A stretch of 26,969 nucleotides of DNA from an uncultured Actinomycetes bacterium (lineage in GTDB: Bacteria; Actinomycetota; Actinomycetes; S36-B12), in assembly GCA_903918595.1 (NCBI GenBank), contig CAIXFB010000311.1, positions 1 through 26,969 of the forward strand. The letters are read 5' to 3'. The notes beneath the pieces were generated by a model that saw only the letters and a program-made list of their open reading frames with translations, had not been told where the DNA came from and made no database searches. Below, in pieces: positions 5,923 through 13,848 of this stretch (its first letter is position 1; each line of letters starts with the position of its first letter). A program made the position numbers and the translations under genes.

Positions 5923-7220
5923 TAGTTCAGGAAACCTTCGTAATTGCGCTGCTGCAACTGCGACTGAATCTGCTTGACGGTGTCAAGGCCGACGCCCACC
6001 ATGATGAGCAGGCTGGTGCCGCCGAAGATGAAGTCATTGGCCACACCCAAGAAACCGAAGGCGAAGACCGGCACGATCGCGATCAAACCAAGGTAGAGCG
6101 AACCCGGCGCGGTGAGGCGCGTGAGGACGTACTCGAGGTACTCGGCGGTGGGGCGGCCTGCGCGGATGCCAGGGATGAACCCGCCGTACTTCTTCATGTT
6201 GTCTGCAACCTCGACCGGGTTGAACGTGATCGAGACGTAGAAGTAGCAGAAGAAGACGATCAGCAGGAAGTAGGTGAGCAGGTACCACGAACCCGTGCCG
6301 TTGCCGAAGTTCTGTTGGATCCACTGCGCCCAACCCTCTTGGCTGCCGGTGAGCTGGACCAACAGCGTGGGCAGGAACAAGAGCGACGAGGCGAAGATGA
6401 CCGGGATAACACCGGCCATGTTGACCTTGAGCGGGATATAGGTCGATGTGCCGCCATACATTCGGCGGCCGACCATACGTTTCGCGTACTGCACCGGGAT
6501 GCGGCGCTGAGCCTGCTCCACGAAGACCACGAACGCGATGACGACGAGGCCGACCAAGATGGTCATGGTGAAGGCGAATGCCCCGCGACTGCCCCAAATC
6601 GAGGCGAACTGCGAGGGAATCGTGGCGATGATTGAGGTGAAGATCAGCAAGGACATGCCATTGCCGACGCCGCGCTCAGTGATCAACTCACCAAACCACA
6701 TGACCACTGCGGTACCCGCAGTCATGGTGATGACCATGACCAAGATGACCCACACGCCTTGGTTCGGGATGATCTGCTCGTTACAGCCGCTGAACAGCGC
6801 ACCGGGGGTTCGCGCCAGCGAGAGGATCGCGGTCGACTGCAAGATCGCGAGGCCAATGGTGACGTAGCGCGTGTACTGAGTGATCTTGGCTTGACCGGAT
6901 TGGCCATCCTTCTTGAGCATTTCCAAGCGAGGAATGACCACGGTCAGGAGTTGAAGAATGATGCTCGCCGTGATGTACGGCATGATGCCGAGGGCGAAGA
7001 CCGACAGTTGGAGGAGTGCACCACCACTGAACAGGTTGATCAGCGCATAGACGGAGTTGTCTTGAACGACGTCGATACACCGCTGGATAGCGGCGTAGTC
7101 AACACCTGGGGTCGGCAGAACCGAACCCAACCGGTACACAGCAAGAAGAGCCAGCGTGAAGATGATCTTCTTGCGTAGATCCGGGGTCCGAAAGGCCGCA
7201 CCGAACGCACTGATGTGCAC
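5922..7220 (-). CDS. secY: Protein translocase subunit SecY
   Basis: Channel-forming subunit of the SecYEG translocon in the cytoplasmic membrane. The 432-residue product has the ten hydrophobic helices expected of the family. It starts FRTPDLRKKIIFTLALLAVYRLG, with the plug-containing region GVDYAAI to LFSGGALLQLSVFALGIMPYI. The cytoplasmic loop RRIPVQYAKRM and the C-terminal YVLTRLTAPGSLYLGLIA also match. The start is GTG 7220, eight bases after AAGGAGG, one of the strongest ribosome binding sites in the window. It is 11 bases after rplO and overlaps adk by one base. Confidence 0.98.
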   Translation of the reverse strand: MHISAFGAAFRTPDLRKKIIFTLALLAVYRLGSVLPTPGVDYAAIQRCIDVVQDNSVYALINLFSGGALLQLSVFALGIMPYITASIILQLLTVVIPRLEMLKKDGQSGQAKITQYTRYVTIGLAILQSTAILSLARTPGALFSGCNEQIIPNQGVWVILVMVITMTAGTAVVMWFGELITERGVGNGMSLLIFTSIIATIPSQFASIWGSRGAFAFTMTILVGLVVIAFVVFVEQAQRRIPVQYAKRMVGRRMYGGTSTYIPLKVNMAGVIPVIFASSLLFLPTLLVQLTGSQEGWAQWIQQNFGNGTGSWYLLTYFLLIVFFCYFYVSITFNPVEVADNMKKYGGFIPGIRAGRPTAEYLEYVLTRLTAPGSLYLGLIAIVPVFAFGFLGVANDFIFGGTSLLIMVGVGLDTVKQIQSQLQQRNYEGFLN

Positions 7221-7231
7221 TGTGCCTCCTT

Positions 7232-7672
7232 CTAGATCTCGGTAACCGAACCGCCTGCAGCGACGATCTTGTCACGGGCGATGCCCGAGAACTTATCCGC
7301 GGTCACCTGCACGGCCACCGAGATATCCCCTTGGCCCAGAACCTTGACCGGCTGACCCTTGCGGACGGCGCCAACGGCAACCAGATCTGCCACCGTGATG
7401 GCTCCACCCTTGGGGAAGAGCTTCTCGATCGCCGAAACGTTGACGACCTGGAACTCGACCTTGTTCGGGCTCTTGAAGCCTTTGAGCTTGGGCAGACGCA
7501 TATGCAACGGCATCTGGCCACCCTCGAAGCTTGCCGGCACCTGGTAACGGGCTTTCGTGCCCTTGGTGCCACGGCCCGAAGTCTTGCCCTTTGATGCCTC
7601 GCCGCGACCCTTACGAGTCTTCGCCGTCTTGGAGCCCGGCGCCGGACGCAAATGATGGACCTTGAGAGCCAT
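7232..7672 (-). CDS. rplO: Large ribosomal subunit protein uL15
   Basis: Late-assembly protein of the 50S subunit that threads a basic N-terminus into 23S rRNA. The 146-residue product begins LKVHHLRPAPGSKTAKTRKGRG and has the Gly/Lys-rich family block KGKTSGRGTKGTKAR, FEGGQMPLHMRLPKLKGF and a C-terminal domain ending SGIARDKIVAAGGSVTEI. Length is normal. It begins two bases after the rpmD stop, and secY follows 11 bases later. Confidence 0.97.
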   Translation of the reverse strand: MALKVHHLRPAPGSKTAKTRKGRGEASKGKTSGRGTKGTKARYQVPASFEGGQMPLHMRLPKLKGFKSPNKVEFQVVNVSAIEKLFPKGGAITVADLVAVGAVRKGQPVKVLGQGDISVAVQVTADKFSGIARDKIVAAGGSVTEI

Positions 7673-7674
7673 CT

Positions 7675-7857
7675 CTACTCCACCTCTTCAACAACAACCA
7701 GGTGGATCACGGTGTTCACCATGCCACGGATTTCGGGACGATCTTCCTTTACGACTGTGTCGCCGATCCGCTTGAGACCCAGCGAACGCAGCGTGTTGCG
7801 CTGGCCGTGGGTGCCACCGATCTTGGACTTGGTCTGCGTGACCTTGAGCCGAGCCAT
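7675..7857 (-). CDS. rpmD: Large ribosomal subunit protein uL30
   Basis: Small 50S protein. The 60-residue product MARLKVTQTKSKIGGTHGQR continues with NTLRSLGLKRIGDTVVKED and VNTVIHLVVVEEV, the full bacterial L30 fold at its normal length. ATG 7857 overlaps the rpsE stop (TGATG). The frame is open further upstream inside rpsE, but that part has no L30 similarity. Confidence 0.97.
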   Translation of the reverse strand: MARLKVTQTKSKIGGTHGQRNTLRSLGLKRIGDTVVKEDRPEIRGMVNTVIHLVVVEEVE

Positions 7858-8450
7858 CAGGCACCTGCCCCTGCTGCACGAGCGCGCAGGAGCGCGGCGG
7901 GTGCAACGGCTTCGAGCGGGAGTCCACGACGAGCGGCAACCTGCTCCGGAGTCTCGAGCATCTTCAGCGCAGCGACGGCAGCGTGCACAACGTTGATCGC
8001 GTTGTCTGAGCCCATCGACTTGCTGAGGATGTCGTGAATGCCAGCGCACTCCAACACGGCGCGAACCGGGCCACCAGCGATGACGCCGGTACCAGGAGCT
8101 GCCGGGCGAAGCATGACCACACCAGCGGCGGCTTCACCTGTAACGGGATGCGGGATGGTGCCCTGGATACGTGGCACACGGAAGAAGTGCTTCTTGGCCT
8201 CTTCGACACCCTTGGCGATCGCTGCGGGCACCTCCTTGGCCTTTCCGTAGCCGACGCCAACCATGCCATCGCCATCGCCAACGACGACGAGTGCGGTGAA
8301 GCTGAAGCGACGTCCGCCCTTGACGACCTTGGAGACGCGATTGATGGCGACGACGCGCTCTACGAACGCCGACTTCTCCTCGCGAGGGGCGCGATCCTTG
8401 CGCTCCTTGCGTTCGCCACCGCCGCCTGAGCGGCGCGTGGTATCTGCCAT
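7857..8450 (-). CDS. rpsE: Small ribosomal subunit protein uS5
   Basis: 30S protein important for decoding accuracy and mRNA entry. The 197-residue product has a charged N-terminal tail (about 1-25), then the double-stranded RNA-binding domain with the loop VSKVVKGGRRFSFTALVVVGDG, the site of spectinomycin-resistance changes elsewhere. It continues with VGVGYGKAKEVPAAI and the second domain with GGPVRAVLECAGIHDILSKSMG. The spectinomycin loop looks like the ordinary sensitive sequence. The Ala-rich end is slightly longer than in E. coli. Confidence 0.97.
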   Translation of the reverse strand: MADTTRRSGGGGERKERKDRAPREEKSAFVERVVAINRVSKVVKGGRRFSFTALVVVGDGDGMVGVGYGKAKEVPAAIAKGVEEAKKHFFRVPRIQGTIPHPVTGEAAAGVVMLRPAAPGTGVIAGGPVRAVLECAGIHDILSKSMGSDNAINVVHAAVAALKMLETPEQVAARRGLPLEAVAPAALLRARAAGAGA

Positions 8451-8502
8451 GGGTCTACCTCTTCCGTGTTGAAGTTCGAAAAGTCTGTGTGAGTTCGTTG
8501 AC

Positions 8503-8892
8503 CTAGAAGGTCAGGCCGGCTTCGCGTGCGCCGTCGGCGAGTGCTGCCACACGACCGTGGTAGCGGTTGCCGCCACGATCGAAGACGACGGTGTCAACGC
8601 CGGCCTTCTTGGCGCGCTCTGCGACGAGCTGACCGACCTTGCGGGCCTTGGCCGACTTGTCATCAGATGCTCCGCGCAGATCAGCTTCCATGGTGGAGGC
8701 AGATGCGAGGGTGCGACCCACTGAGTCGTCGACGATCTGAGCGACGACGTGGCGGGCTGACCGTGTGACCACGAGACGGGGACGAGTCGTGGTGCCCTCG
8801 ACCTTCTTGCGGACCCGGATATGACGACGCTTGCGACCGACAACAACCTTGTTGCCACGGCCACTGAGCTTCGGGGCGATAGAACTCATCAC
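8503..8892 (-). CDS. rplR: Large ribosomal subunit protein uL18
   Basis: Binds 5S rRNA with L5 and L25 in the central protuberance. The product (128-129 residues) has a basic N-terminus (KLSGRGNKVVVGRKRRHIRVRKK), then RPRLVVTRSARHVVAQIVDD and the terminal GGNRYHGRVAALADGAREAGL. Two starts are possible: GTG 8892, overlapping rplF by four bases with AAGG seven bases upstream, or the next codon, ATG 8889, overlapping by one. Spacing favours the GTG. Either way it is coupled to rplF. Confidence 0.95.
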   Translation of the reverse strand: MMSSIAPKLSGRGNKVVVGRKRRHIRVRKKVEGTTTRPRLVVTRSARHVVAQIVDDSVGRTLASASTMEADLRGASDDKSAKARKVGQLVAERAKKAGVDTVVFDRGGNRYHGRVAALADGAREAGLTF

Positions 8893-9425
8893 TTACCAGC
8901 CTTTCCGGCCTTGCGGCGCACAACTTCACCCTCGTACCGCACGCCCTTGCCCTTGTAAGGCTCTGGCTTACGGATCTTGCGGATGTTGGCGGCGACTTCG
9001 CCGACCTGCTGCTTGTCGATTCCCACAACCTTGAATTTGGTGGGGGTTTCAACAACGAATGAAATCCCTGCGGGCGCCTTCACGGTGACCGGGTGGCTAA
9101 AGCCCAGGGCGAACTCGAGGTCCGTTCCCTTGGCGGCTACGCGGTAACCGGTGCCGACGATCTCGAGGCCCTTTTCATAGCCATTGGTAACACCAATGAC
9201 CATGTTGGCAACGAGGGTGCGGGTGAGACCATGAAGTGCGCGTGATGCGCGCTCATCGTTCGGGCGGGTAACAGCGAGTTCGCCATTTTCCTGCGCGACG
9301 ATGATCGGCTCTGCGACAACGAGGGACAACGAACCCTTTGGTCCGTTGACCGACACTTTCTGCCCGTCGATGGTCACAGTGACCCCCGACGGAACTGGGA
9401 TGGGCGAACGTCCGATACGTGACAT
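8889..9425 (-). CDS. rplF: Large ribosomal subunit protein uL6
   Basis: 50S protein at the base of the L7/L12 stalk near the sarcin-ricin loop. The 178-residue product starts MSRIGRSPIPVPSGVTV and holds the two L6 repeats, with VNGPKGSLSL, GYRVAAKG and the C-terminal block ANIRKIRKPEPYKGKGVRYEG. Length is normal. ATG 9425 has GGGAAGAG upstream and begins 14 bases after the rpsH stop. Confidence 0.97.
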   Translation of the reverse strand: MSRIGRSPIPVPSGVTVTIDGQKVSVNGPKGSLSLVVAEPIIVAQENGELAVTRPNDERASRALHGLTRTLVANMVIGVTNGYEKGLEIVGTGYRVAAKGTDLEFALGFSHPVTVKAPAGISFVVETPTKFKVVGIDKQQVGEVAANIRKIRKPEPYKGKGVRYEGEVVRRKAGKAGK

Positions 9426-9439
9426 TTTCTCTTCCCGCC

Positions 9440-9838
9440 TTACCAGACGTAGGCGAGGACTTCTCCGCCTACACCCTTGGCTGAGGCCTGACGATCAGTC
9501 AGCAGGCCAGACGACGTGGACAGGATTGCGATTCCTAGGCCACCAAGCACGCGCGGCAGCGCAGTGCTCTTGGCGTAGACGCGCAAGCCGGGCTTGGACA
9601 CTCGACGAAGGCCCGCAATGGAGCGCTCACGTGAGGGGCCGTACTTCAGGTCGAGAACAAGGTTCTGTCCCACTTCAGCGTCTTCCATGTGGAAGCCGCC
9701 GATGTAGCCCTCTTTCTTGAGGATCTCGGCGATGTTCACCTTGATCTTCGAGTGCGGCATCGACACGGTGTCGTGGTACGCAGAGTTTGCATTGCGCAGT
9801 CGCGCAAGCATGTCTGCGATCGGGTCGGTCATTGTCAT
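9440..9838 (-). CDS. rpsH: Small ribosomal subunit protein uS8
   Basis: Primary binder of the 16S central domain; in E. coli it represses the spc operon through rplE mRNA. The 132-residue product starts MTMTDPIADMLARLRNA, the usual actinobacterial N-terminus, then HSKIKVNIAEILKKEGYI, and ends with LPRVLGGLGIAILSTSSGLLTDRQA and GGEVLAYVW. I chose ATG 9838 from this similarity. An in-frame ATG two codons earlier (9844) is four bases from AAAGG and could equally be used. The frame is open to 9883 without further similarity. Confidence 0.96.
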   Translation of the reverse strand: MTMTDPIADMLARLRNANSAYHDTVSMPHSKIKVNIAEILKKEGYIGGFHMEDAEVGQNLVLDLKYGPSRERSIAGLRRVSKPGLRVYAKSTALPRVLGGLGIAILSTSSGLLTDRQASAKGVGGEVLAYVW

Positions 9839-9895
9839 GGCCATCAGGCCTTTCTCACCGCGGTATCCGCTTTCGCGGACCAACGGCGTAGTGGT

Positions 9896-10081
9896 TTACC
9901 AGCTGCTCTTGGTGACTCCGGGTAGTTCGCCTGCGTGTGCCATCTCGCGAACACAGATGCGACACAGGCCGAACTTGCGGTAGACCGCGTGCGGACGTCC
10001 GCACTTGGTGCACCGGGTGTAGGCGCGAACCTTGAACTTCGGCGCCTTTTGCTGCTTCTGGATGAGTGCTTTCTTCGCCAT
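9896..10081 (-). CDS. rpsN: Small ribosomal subunit protein uS14, zinc-binding type
   Basis: Head protein of the 30S subunit. The 61-residue product is the short zinc form (rpsZ type): MAKKALIQKQQKAPKFKVRA, then Cys24-x2-Cys27 and Cys40-x2-Cys43, ending AGELPGVTKSSW. The Shine-Dalgarno GGAGG lies 12 bases before ATG 10081, inside the end of rplE, which is a rather long spacing. Seven bases separate it from rplE. The frame is open upstream without similarity. Confidence 0.97.
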   Translation of the reverse strand: MAKKALIQKQQKAPKFKVRAYTRCTKCGRPHAVYRKFGLCRICVREMAHAGELPGVTKSSW

Positions 10082-10088
10082 CGTTAGA

Positions 10089-10652
10089 TCACGCCTCCTT
10101 GAAGGGGAATCCGAGAAGGCGGAGCAGTGCTCGCCCTTCCGCATCTGTCTTTGCGGTCGTTACGACCGTGATGTCCATTCCGCGAACGCGATCGATCTTG
10201 TCTTGATCGATTTCGTGGAACATTGACTGCTCGGTGAGTCCGAAGGTGTAGTTGCCATTGCCATCGAACTGCTTGGGTGACAGGCCGCGGAAGTCACGGA
10301 TGCGGGGCAGCGCGGTCGTCAGCAGACGATCGAGGAACTCCCACATGCGGTCGCCGCGCAGAGTCACGTGAGCGCCAATGGGCTGGCCCTCGCGGAGCTT
10401 GAACTGTGCGATCGACTTACGTGCCTTGGTGACCTGAGGCTTTTGGCCGGTGATCTCGGTGAGGTCGCGAATGGCGCCCTCGATCAACTTGGAGTCGCGA
10501 GCTGCCTCGCCGACGCCCATGTTGACAACGACCTTGACCACGCCAGGGATCTGCATGACGTTCGGGAAGGAGAACTCCGTCTGCAATGCAGGGGCGATCT
10601 CTTCGCGGTAACGCTGCTTCAAACGTGGCATCGACTGGGTTGCGGTGCTCAT
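10089..10652 (-). CDS. rplE: Large ribosomal subunit protein uL5
   Basis: 5S rRNA-binding protein of the central protuberance that contacts the P-site tRNA and S13. The 187-residue product has PRLKQRYREEIAPAL, MQIPGVVKVVVNMGVGEA, GQKPQVTKARKSIAQFKLREG, the loop FRGLSPKQFDGNGNYTFGLTEQ and DITVVTTAKTDAEGRALLRLLG. Length is normal. ATG 10652 overlaps the rplX stop (TGATG). Confidence 0.98.
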   Translation of the reverse strand: MSTATQSMPRLKQRYREEIAPALQTEFSFPNVMQIPGVVKVVVNMGVGEAARDSKLIEGAIRDLTEITGQKPQVTKARKSIAQFKLREGQPIGAHVTLRGDRMWEFLDRLLTTALPRIRDFRGLSPKQFDGNGNYTFGLTEQSMFHEIDQDKIDRVRGMDITVVTTAKTDAEGRALLRLLGFPFKEA

Positions 10653-11014
10653 CAGATGTCCTTACCCGTGCGCTTGGAAATACGCACATTGCGCTCTGCC
10701 TCGTAGGTGGAACCGTCCGGACGACGCTTTTCCACGCGCTCCTTGCGGTAACCGATGCGAGTGGGGCGGCCGTCTTCGGGGTCAACGACCATCACGTTTG
10801 ACACGTGGATGGGAGCCTCGGTGGTGATGATGCCGCCCGTCTTGGCGCCGCGATTGCTCTCACCGACCTTGGTGTGCTTCTTGATCCGGTTGACGCCTTC
10901 GACGATCACACGATCGGAGTCGACGATGACCTCGATGACCTTGCCGGTTACTCCGCGGTCCTTGCCGGAGATGACCTGAACTGTGTCGCCCTTACGGACG
11001 TTGATCTTTGGCAT
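10652..11014 (-). CDS. rplX: Large ribosomal subunit protein uL24
   Basis: Early 50S assembly initiator that binds 23S domain I. The 120-residue product starts KINVRKGDTVQVISGKDRG (KOW motif), followed by GKVIEVIVDSDRVIVEGVN, and ends RKERVEKRRPDGSTYEAERNV. The C-terminus is slightly longer than in E. coli, as usual in Actinomycetota. It begins two bases after rplN and overlaps rplE by one base. Confidence 0.97.
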   Translation of the reverse strand: MPKINVRKGDTVQVISGKDRGVTGKVIEVIVDSDRVIVEGVNRIKKHTKVGESNRGAKTGGIITTEAPIHVSNVMVVDPEDGRPTRIGYRKERVEKRRPDGSTYEAERNVRISKRTGKDI

Positions 11015-11016
11015 GA

Positions 11017-11385
11017 CTACACCACCTCCGGTGCGAGCGAGATGATCTTCATGAATTTCTTCTCGCGAAGTTCGCGACCCACTGGTCCGAAGATGCGCGT
11101 TCCACGGGGCTCGCCGTCGGCCTTGAGGATGACGGCTGCGTTCTCGTCGAAACGAATGTATGAACCGTCTGGACGACGACGTTCCTTGCGCGTGCGAACG
11201 ATGACGGCCTTGACGACCTCACCCTTCTTCACGTTTCCGCCTGGGATCGCGTCTTTGACGGTGGCGACAATGACGTCGCCGATGCCCGCGTAACGGCGAC
11301 CAGAACCACCGAGTACGCGGATGCACAAGATTTCCTTGGCACCCGTGTTGTCGGCGACTCGTAGTCGCGACTCCTGCTGAATCAC
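11017..11385 (-). CDS. rplN: Large ribosomal subunit protein uL14
   Basis: 50S protein at the subunit interface, contacting L19 and 16S helix 44. The 122-residue product is highly conserved: MIQQESRLRVADNTGAKE, IGDVIVATVKDAIPGG, RRRPDGSYIRFDENAAV, GTRIFGPVGRELREKKFMKI and the terminal SLAPEVV. It starts with GTG at 11385, with AGGAG seven to eight bases upstream. It opens the spc set, 52 bases after rpsQ. I see no clear promoter in that gap, so co-transcription with the S10 genes is likely. Confidence 0.98.
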   Translation of the reverse strand: MIQQESRLRVADNTGAKEILCIRVLGGSGRRYAGIGDVIVATVKDAIPGGNVKKGEVVKAVIVRTRKERRRPDGSYIRFDENAAVILKADGEPRGTRIFGPVGRELREKKFMKIISLAPEVV

Positions 11386-11437
11386 TTCATTCTCCTGATC
11401 GTCTGCCGGTTCTCATGAACGAGCCTGGCGGAACTTG

Positions 11438-11713
11438 CTACTTGGCCTTCTCGAGGATCTCGACCACACGCCACCGCTTAGTGGCGGAGAGTGGACGAGT
11501 CTCCATGACGAGTACACGGTCGCCGACTCCGGCGGTGTTGGTCTCGTCGTGCGCCTTCAGCTTGCTCGTGCGGCGCACGACCTTGCCGTAGAGCGGGTGC
11601 TTGAAGCGATCCTCGACTGCAACAACGACGGTCTTGTCCATCTTGTCGCTTACGACGAGGCCTTCACGGACCTTGCGGTCTGCGCGCTTGCCTTCCTGCG
11701 TCGTGCTGCTCAT
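11438..11713 (-). CDS. rpsQ: Small ribosomal subunit protein uS17
   Basis: Primary 16S binder of the 5' domain with an OB fold. The 91-residue product has a short polar N-terminus, then REGLVVSDKMDKTVVVAVED, HPLYGKVVRRTSKLKAHDE and GDRVLVMETRPLSATKRWRV, the standard family pattern. ATG 11713 overlaps the rpmC stop by four bases (ATGA). Last gene of the S10 set. Confidence 0.97.
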   Translation of the reverse strand: MSSTTQEGKRADRKVREGLVVSDKMDKTVVVAVEDRFKHPLYGKVVRRTSKLKAHDETNTAGVGDRVLVMETRPLSATKRWRVVEILEKAK

Positions 11714-11946
11714 GCGGCACCTTCCTCAGCCTCAACGGGCGTGATACCCAGTTCGCGCTCACGCATGATGGTGTAGATACGCGCAATGTCCTTGCGGACT
11801 GCGCGCAGCCGACCGTGGTTTTCTAGTTGGCCAGTCGCACCTTGGAATCGGAGGTTGAACAGCTCTTCCTTCGACTCGCGAAGTTTTGCCGTCAACTCAT
11901 CGCTTTCTAGATTGCGCAGCTCACCAGCGGGGATTCCTGCAGCCAT
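11710..11946 (-). CDS. rpmC: Large ribosomal subunit protein uL29
   Basis: Two-helix protein at the peptide exit where SRP and trigger factor dock. The 78-residue product has ELRNLESDELTAKLRESKEE, LFNLRFQGATGQLENHGRLR and VRKDIARIYTIMRERELGI, with a short acidic end. ATG 11946 overlaps the rplP stop by one base, and its own stop overlaps rpsQ by four. Start and frame are clear. Confidence 0.97.
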   Translation of the reverse strand: MAAGIPAGELRNLESDELTAKLRESKEELFNLRFQGATGQLENHGRLRAVRKDIARIYTIMRERELGITPVEAEEGAA

Positions 11947-12368
11947 CAGATCTCACCTGCCTCATCGCGCCGGACAATCCGGCACTTCATTGGGAGCTTG
12001 TGCATTGCGCGAGTCAGTGCCTCGTGTGCGACCTTCTCGTCCGGGTAGGACAGTTCGAACATCACACGACCTGGCTTGACGTTGGCAACCCACCATTCGG
12101 GGGAACCCTTGCCGGAGCCCATGCGGGTTTCGGCAGGCTTCTTGGTCAACGGACGATCTGGGTAAATGGTGATCCAGACCTTGCCACCACGACGAATATG
12201 TCGGGTGATGGCGATACGAGCAGATTCGATTTGACGGTTGGTGACGTATGCCGGCTCGAGAGCCTGCAGTCCGTACGTGCCAAACGTGACCTCGGTGCCA
12301 CCTTTTGCCACGCCTCGGCGCGTTGGGTGGTGCTGCTTGCGGTGCTTGACTCTGCGTGGGATCAGCAT
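11946..12368 (-). CDS. rplP: Large ribosomal subunit protein uL16
   Basis: 50S protein near the A-site tRNA elbow, needed for late subunit maturation. The 140-residue product starts MLIPRRVKHRKQHHPTRRG and has FGTYGLQALEPAYVTNRQIE, RHIRRGGKVWITIYPDRPLT, MGSGKGSPEWWVANVKPGRV and the end HKLPMKCRIVRR. Length is normal. It begins two bases after rpsC and overlaps rpmC by one. Confidence 0.98.
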   Translation of the reverse strand: MLIPRRVKHRKQHHPTRRGVAKGGTEVTFGTYGLQALEPAYVTNRQIESARIAITRHIRRGGKVWITIYPDRPLTKKPAETRMGSGKGSPEWWVANVKPGRVMFELSYPDEKVAHEALTRAMHKLPMKCRIVRRDEAGEI

Positions 12369-12370
12369 GG

Positions 12371-13204
12371 TCAGCCCTCCTGTCCGGCCAGCGGTGCTGC
12401 TTCGGCGACAACAGTTGCATCGGCAGCGATTTCAGGAGTGATGGTGTCCGAGACTGCACCAGTCTCTGGTGACTCGTCACGGCGATCGCGGCGCGGGCGG
12501 TCGTTGCGGGGACGTGCCGGTGCCAAGCGGGCAGCAGCAGCTGCGGCTTCGCGCTCTACGCGGGTGGGAAGTGCATCGCCCTTGTAGATCCACACCTTGA
12601 CGCCGATACGACCGAACGTGGTGCGGGCCTCGTAGAAGCCGTAGTCGATGTCAGCGCGGAGGGTGTGCAACGGAACGCGGCCTTCGCGGTAGAACTCGGT
12701 GCGCGACATTTCTGCACCACCAAGACGACCGGAAACCTGAACTCGGATGCCCTTAGCGCCAGCCTTCATGGTGCTCTGCATTCCCTTACGCATCGCGCGG
12801 CGGAACGAGACACGGCTGGAGAGCTGCTCGGCAATCCCCTGGGCTACGAGTTGGGACTCGATCTCAGGGTTCTTCACCTCGAGGATGTTCAGCTGAACCT
12901 GCTTGCCGGTCAGCTTCTCAAGATCAGTGCGAATGCGGTCGGCCTCGGCGCCGCGGCGACCGATGACGATGCCGGGACGTGCGGTGTGGATGTCGACGCG
13001 GACGCGATCACGGGTGCGCTCGATCTCGATGCGAGCGATACCTGCGCGCTCCATACCAACACTGAGCAACTTGCGAATCTGCACGTCTTCGGTCACATAG
13101 TCGCGGTAGCGCTGTCCGACCTTCGAGCTATCGGCGAACCAACGAGAGTTGAAGTCGGTGGTGATGCCCAGCCGGAAGCCGTGCGGGTTTACTTTCTGGC
13201 CCAC
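12371..13204 (-). CDS. rpsC: Small ribosomal subunit protein uS3 with charged tail
   Basis: 30S head protein lining the mRNA entry tunnel, with mRNA helicase activity alongside S4 and S5. The 277-residue product begins MGQKVNPHGFRLGITTDFNS and has the KH domain with RPGIVIGRRGAEADRIR, then the C-terminal domain with RMRKGMQ-like RRAMRKGMQSTMKAGAKGI and RVPLHTLRADIDYGF. From about residue 218 a tail of some 60 residues rich in Ala, Arg, Asp and Glu extends past the E. coli length, common in Actinomycetota. It starts with GTG 13204, behind AAGGA, three bases after rplV. Confidence 0.97.
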   Translation of the reverse strand: MGQKVNPHGFRLGITTDFNSRWFADSSKVGQRYRDYVTEDVQIRKLLSVGMERAGIARIEIERTRDRVRVDIHTARPGIVIGRRGAEADRIRTDLEKLTGKQVQLNILEVKNPEIESQLVAQGIAEQLSSRVSFRRAMRKGMQSTMKAGAKGIRVQVSGRLGGAEMSRTEFYREGRVPLHTLRADIDYGFYEARTTFGRIGVKVWIYKGDALPTRVEREAAAAAARLAPARPRNDRPRRDRRDESPETGAVSDTITPEIAADATVVAEAAPLAGQEG

Positions 13205-13207
13205 GGT

Positions 13208-13780
13208 TCAGTCCTTCTTTCCGGTGGTGGTCGACTTCTTGGCAGCGGCCTTCTTGGCCGGCGCCTTCTTCGCTGTTTCTTTCTTCGCTGTTTCTTTCTT
13301 CGCTGTTTCTTTCTTCGCTGGTGCCTTCTTGGCGGGCGCTGCCTGCTCAGCAACTGCCTCGGTTACTTCTGGCTTCGGGGCAGCCTTGGCGGCCGGCTTT
13401 GATTCAGCCTTTGACTTAGCTGTTGGCCTGGCCTTGGGTGCCATCGCAATGCCATCAGAAACGATGACCGTGATGTGGCTGCTGCGCTTGCGGATCCGGA
13501 AGGCACGGCCCTGAGCGCGGGGGCGAATCCGCTTCATGGTCGGTCCCTCATCAACAAATGCCTCGCTGATGACTAGACCGCGTGCGTCCATCGCGTAGTT
13601 ATTGGTCGCGTTTGCGATCGCACTGGCGAGAACCTTGCCCACGGGCTCGCTGGCAGCTTGCGGTGCGAACCGCAAAACAGCCTGCGCTTCATCGGCCTGC
13701 ATCCCACGGATGAGGTCAATGACGCGGCGCGCCTTCATGGGCGTGACGCGGACGTACCGCGCTTGGGCCCTGGCTTCCAT
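13208..13780 (-). CDS. rplV: Large ribosomal subunit protein uL22 with lysine/alanine-rich tail
   Basis: 50S protein whose beta-hairpin lines the peptide exit tunnel. The 190-residue product has a normal core (1-112): RVTPMKARRVIDLIRGM, SAIANATNNYAM, and the tunnel hairpin around PTMKRIRPRAQGRAFRIRKR. Nearly 80 residues follow, rich in Lys, Ala and Pro and with KKAPAKK- and KKETAKK-like units. Three exact copies of a 15-base unit (13266-13310) encode the ETAKK repeats. Histone-H1-like tails on L22 occur in Actinomycetota; this one contains a tandem repeat likely to vary in copy number. Confidence 0.97.
   Translation of the reverse strand: MEARAQARYVRVTPMKARRVIDLIRGMQADEAQAVLRFAPQAASEPVGKVLASAIANATNNYAMDARGLVISEAFVDEGPTMKRIRPRAQGRAFRIRKRSSHITVIVSDGIAMAPKARPTAKSKAESKPAAKAAPKPEVTEAVAEQAAPAKKAPAKKETAKKETAKKETAKKAPAKKAAAKKSTTTGKKD
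13266..13320 (-). repeat. 15-bp tandem repeat within rplV, three full copies plus a partial copy
   Basis: The unit, ttcttcgctgtttct on the plus strand, is repeated exactly at 13266-13280, 13281-13295 and 13296-13310. Ten further bases match at 13311-13320. Its length keeps frame and encodes Glu-Thr-Ala-Lys-Lys. Perfect identity between copies suggests recent slippage. Confidence 0.95.
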
Positions 13781-13848
13781 TGCTTTCCCCTTGCTTCTCG
13801 TCGTGCGTTCTTCAGTAGTTGTGCAGGTGGTGCTGGTAGCTGACCGAA

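Noticed and set aside
13266..13320. CRISPR-like or transposon-derived repeat
   Set aside because: The units are only 15 bases, directly adjacent without spacers, and encode part of the L22 tail in frame.
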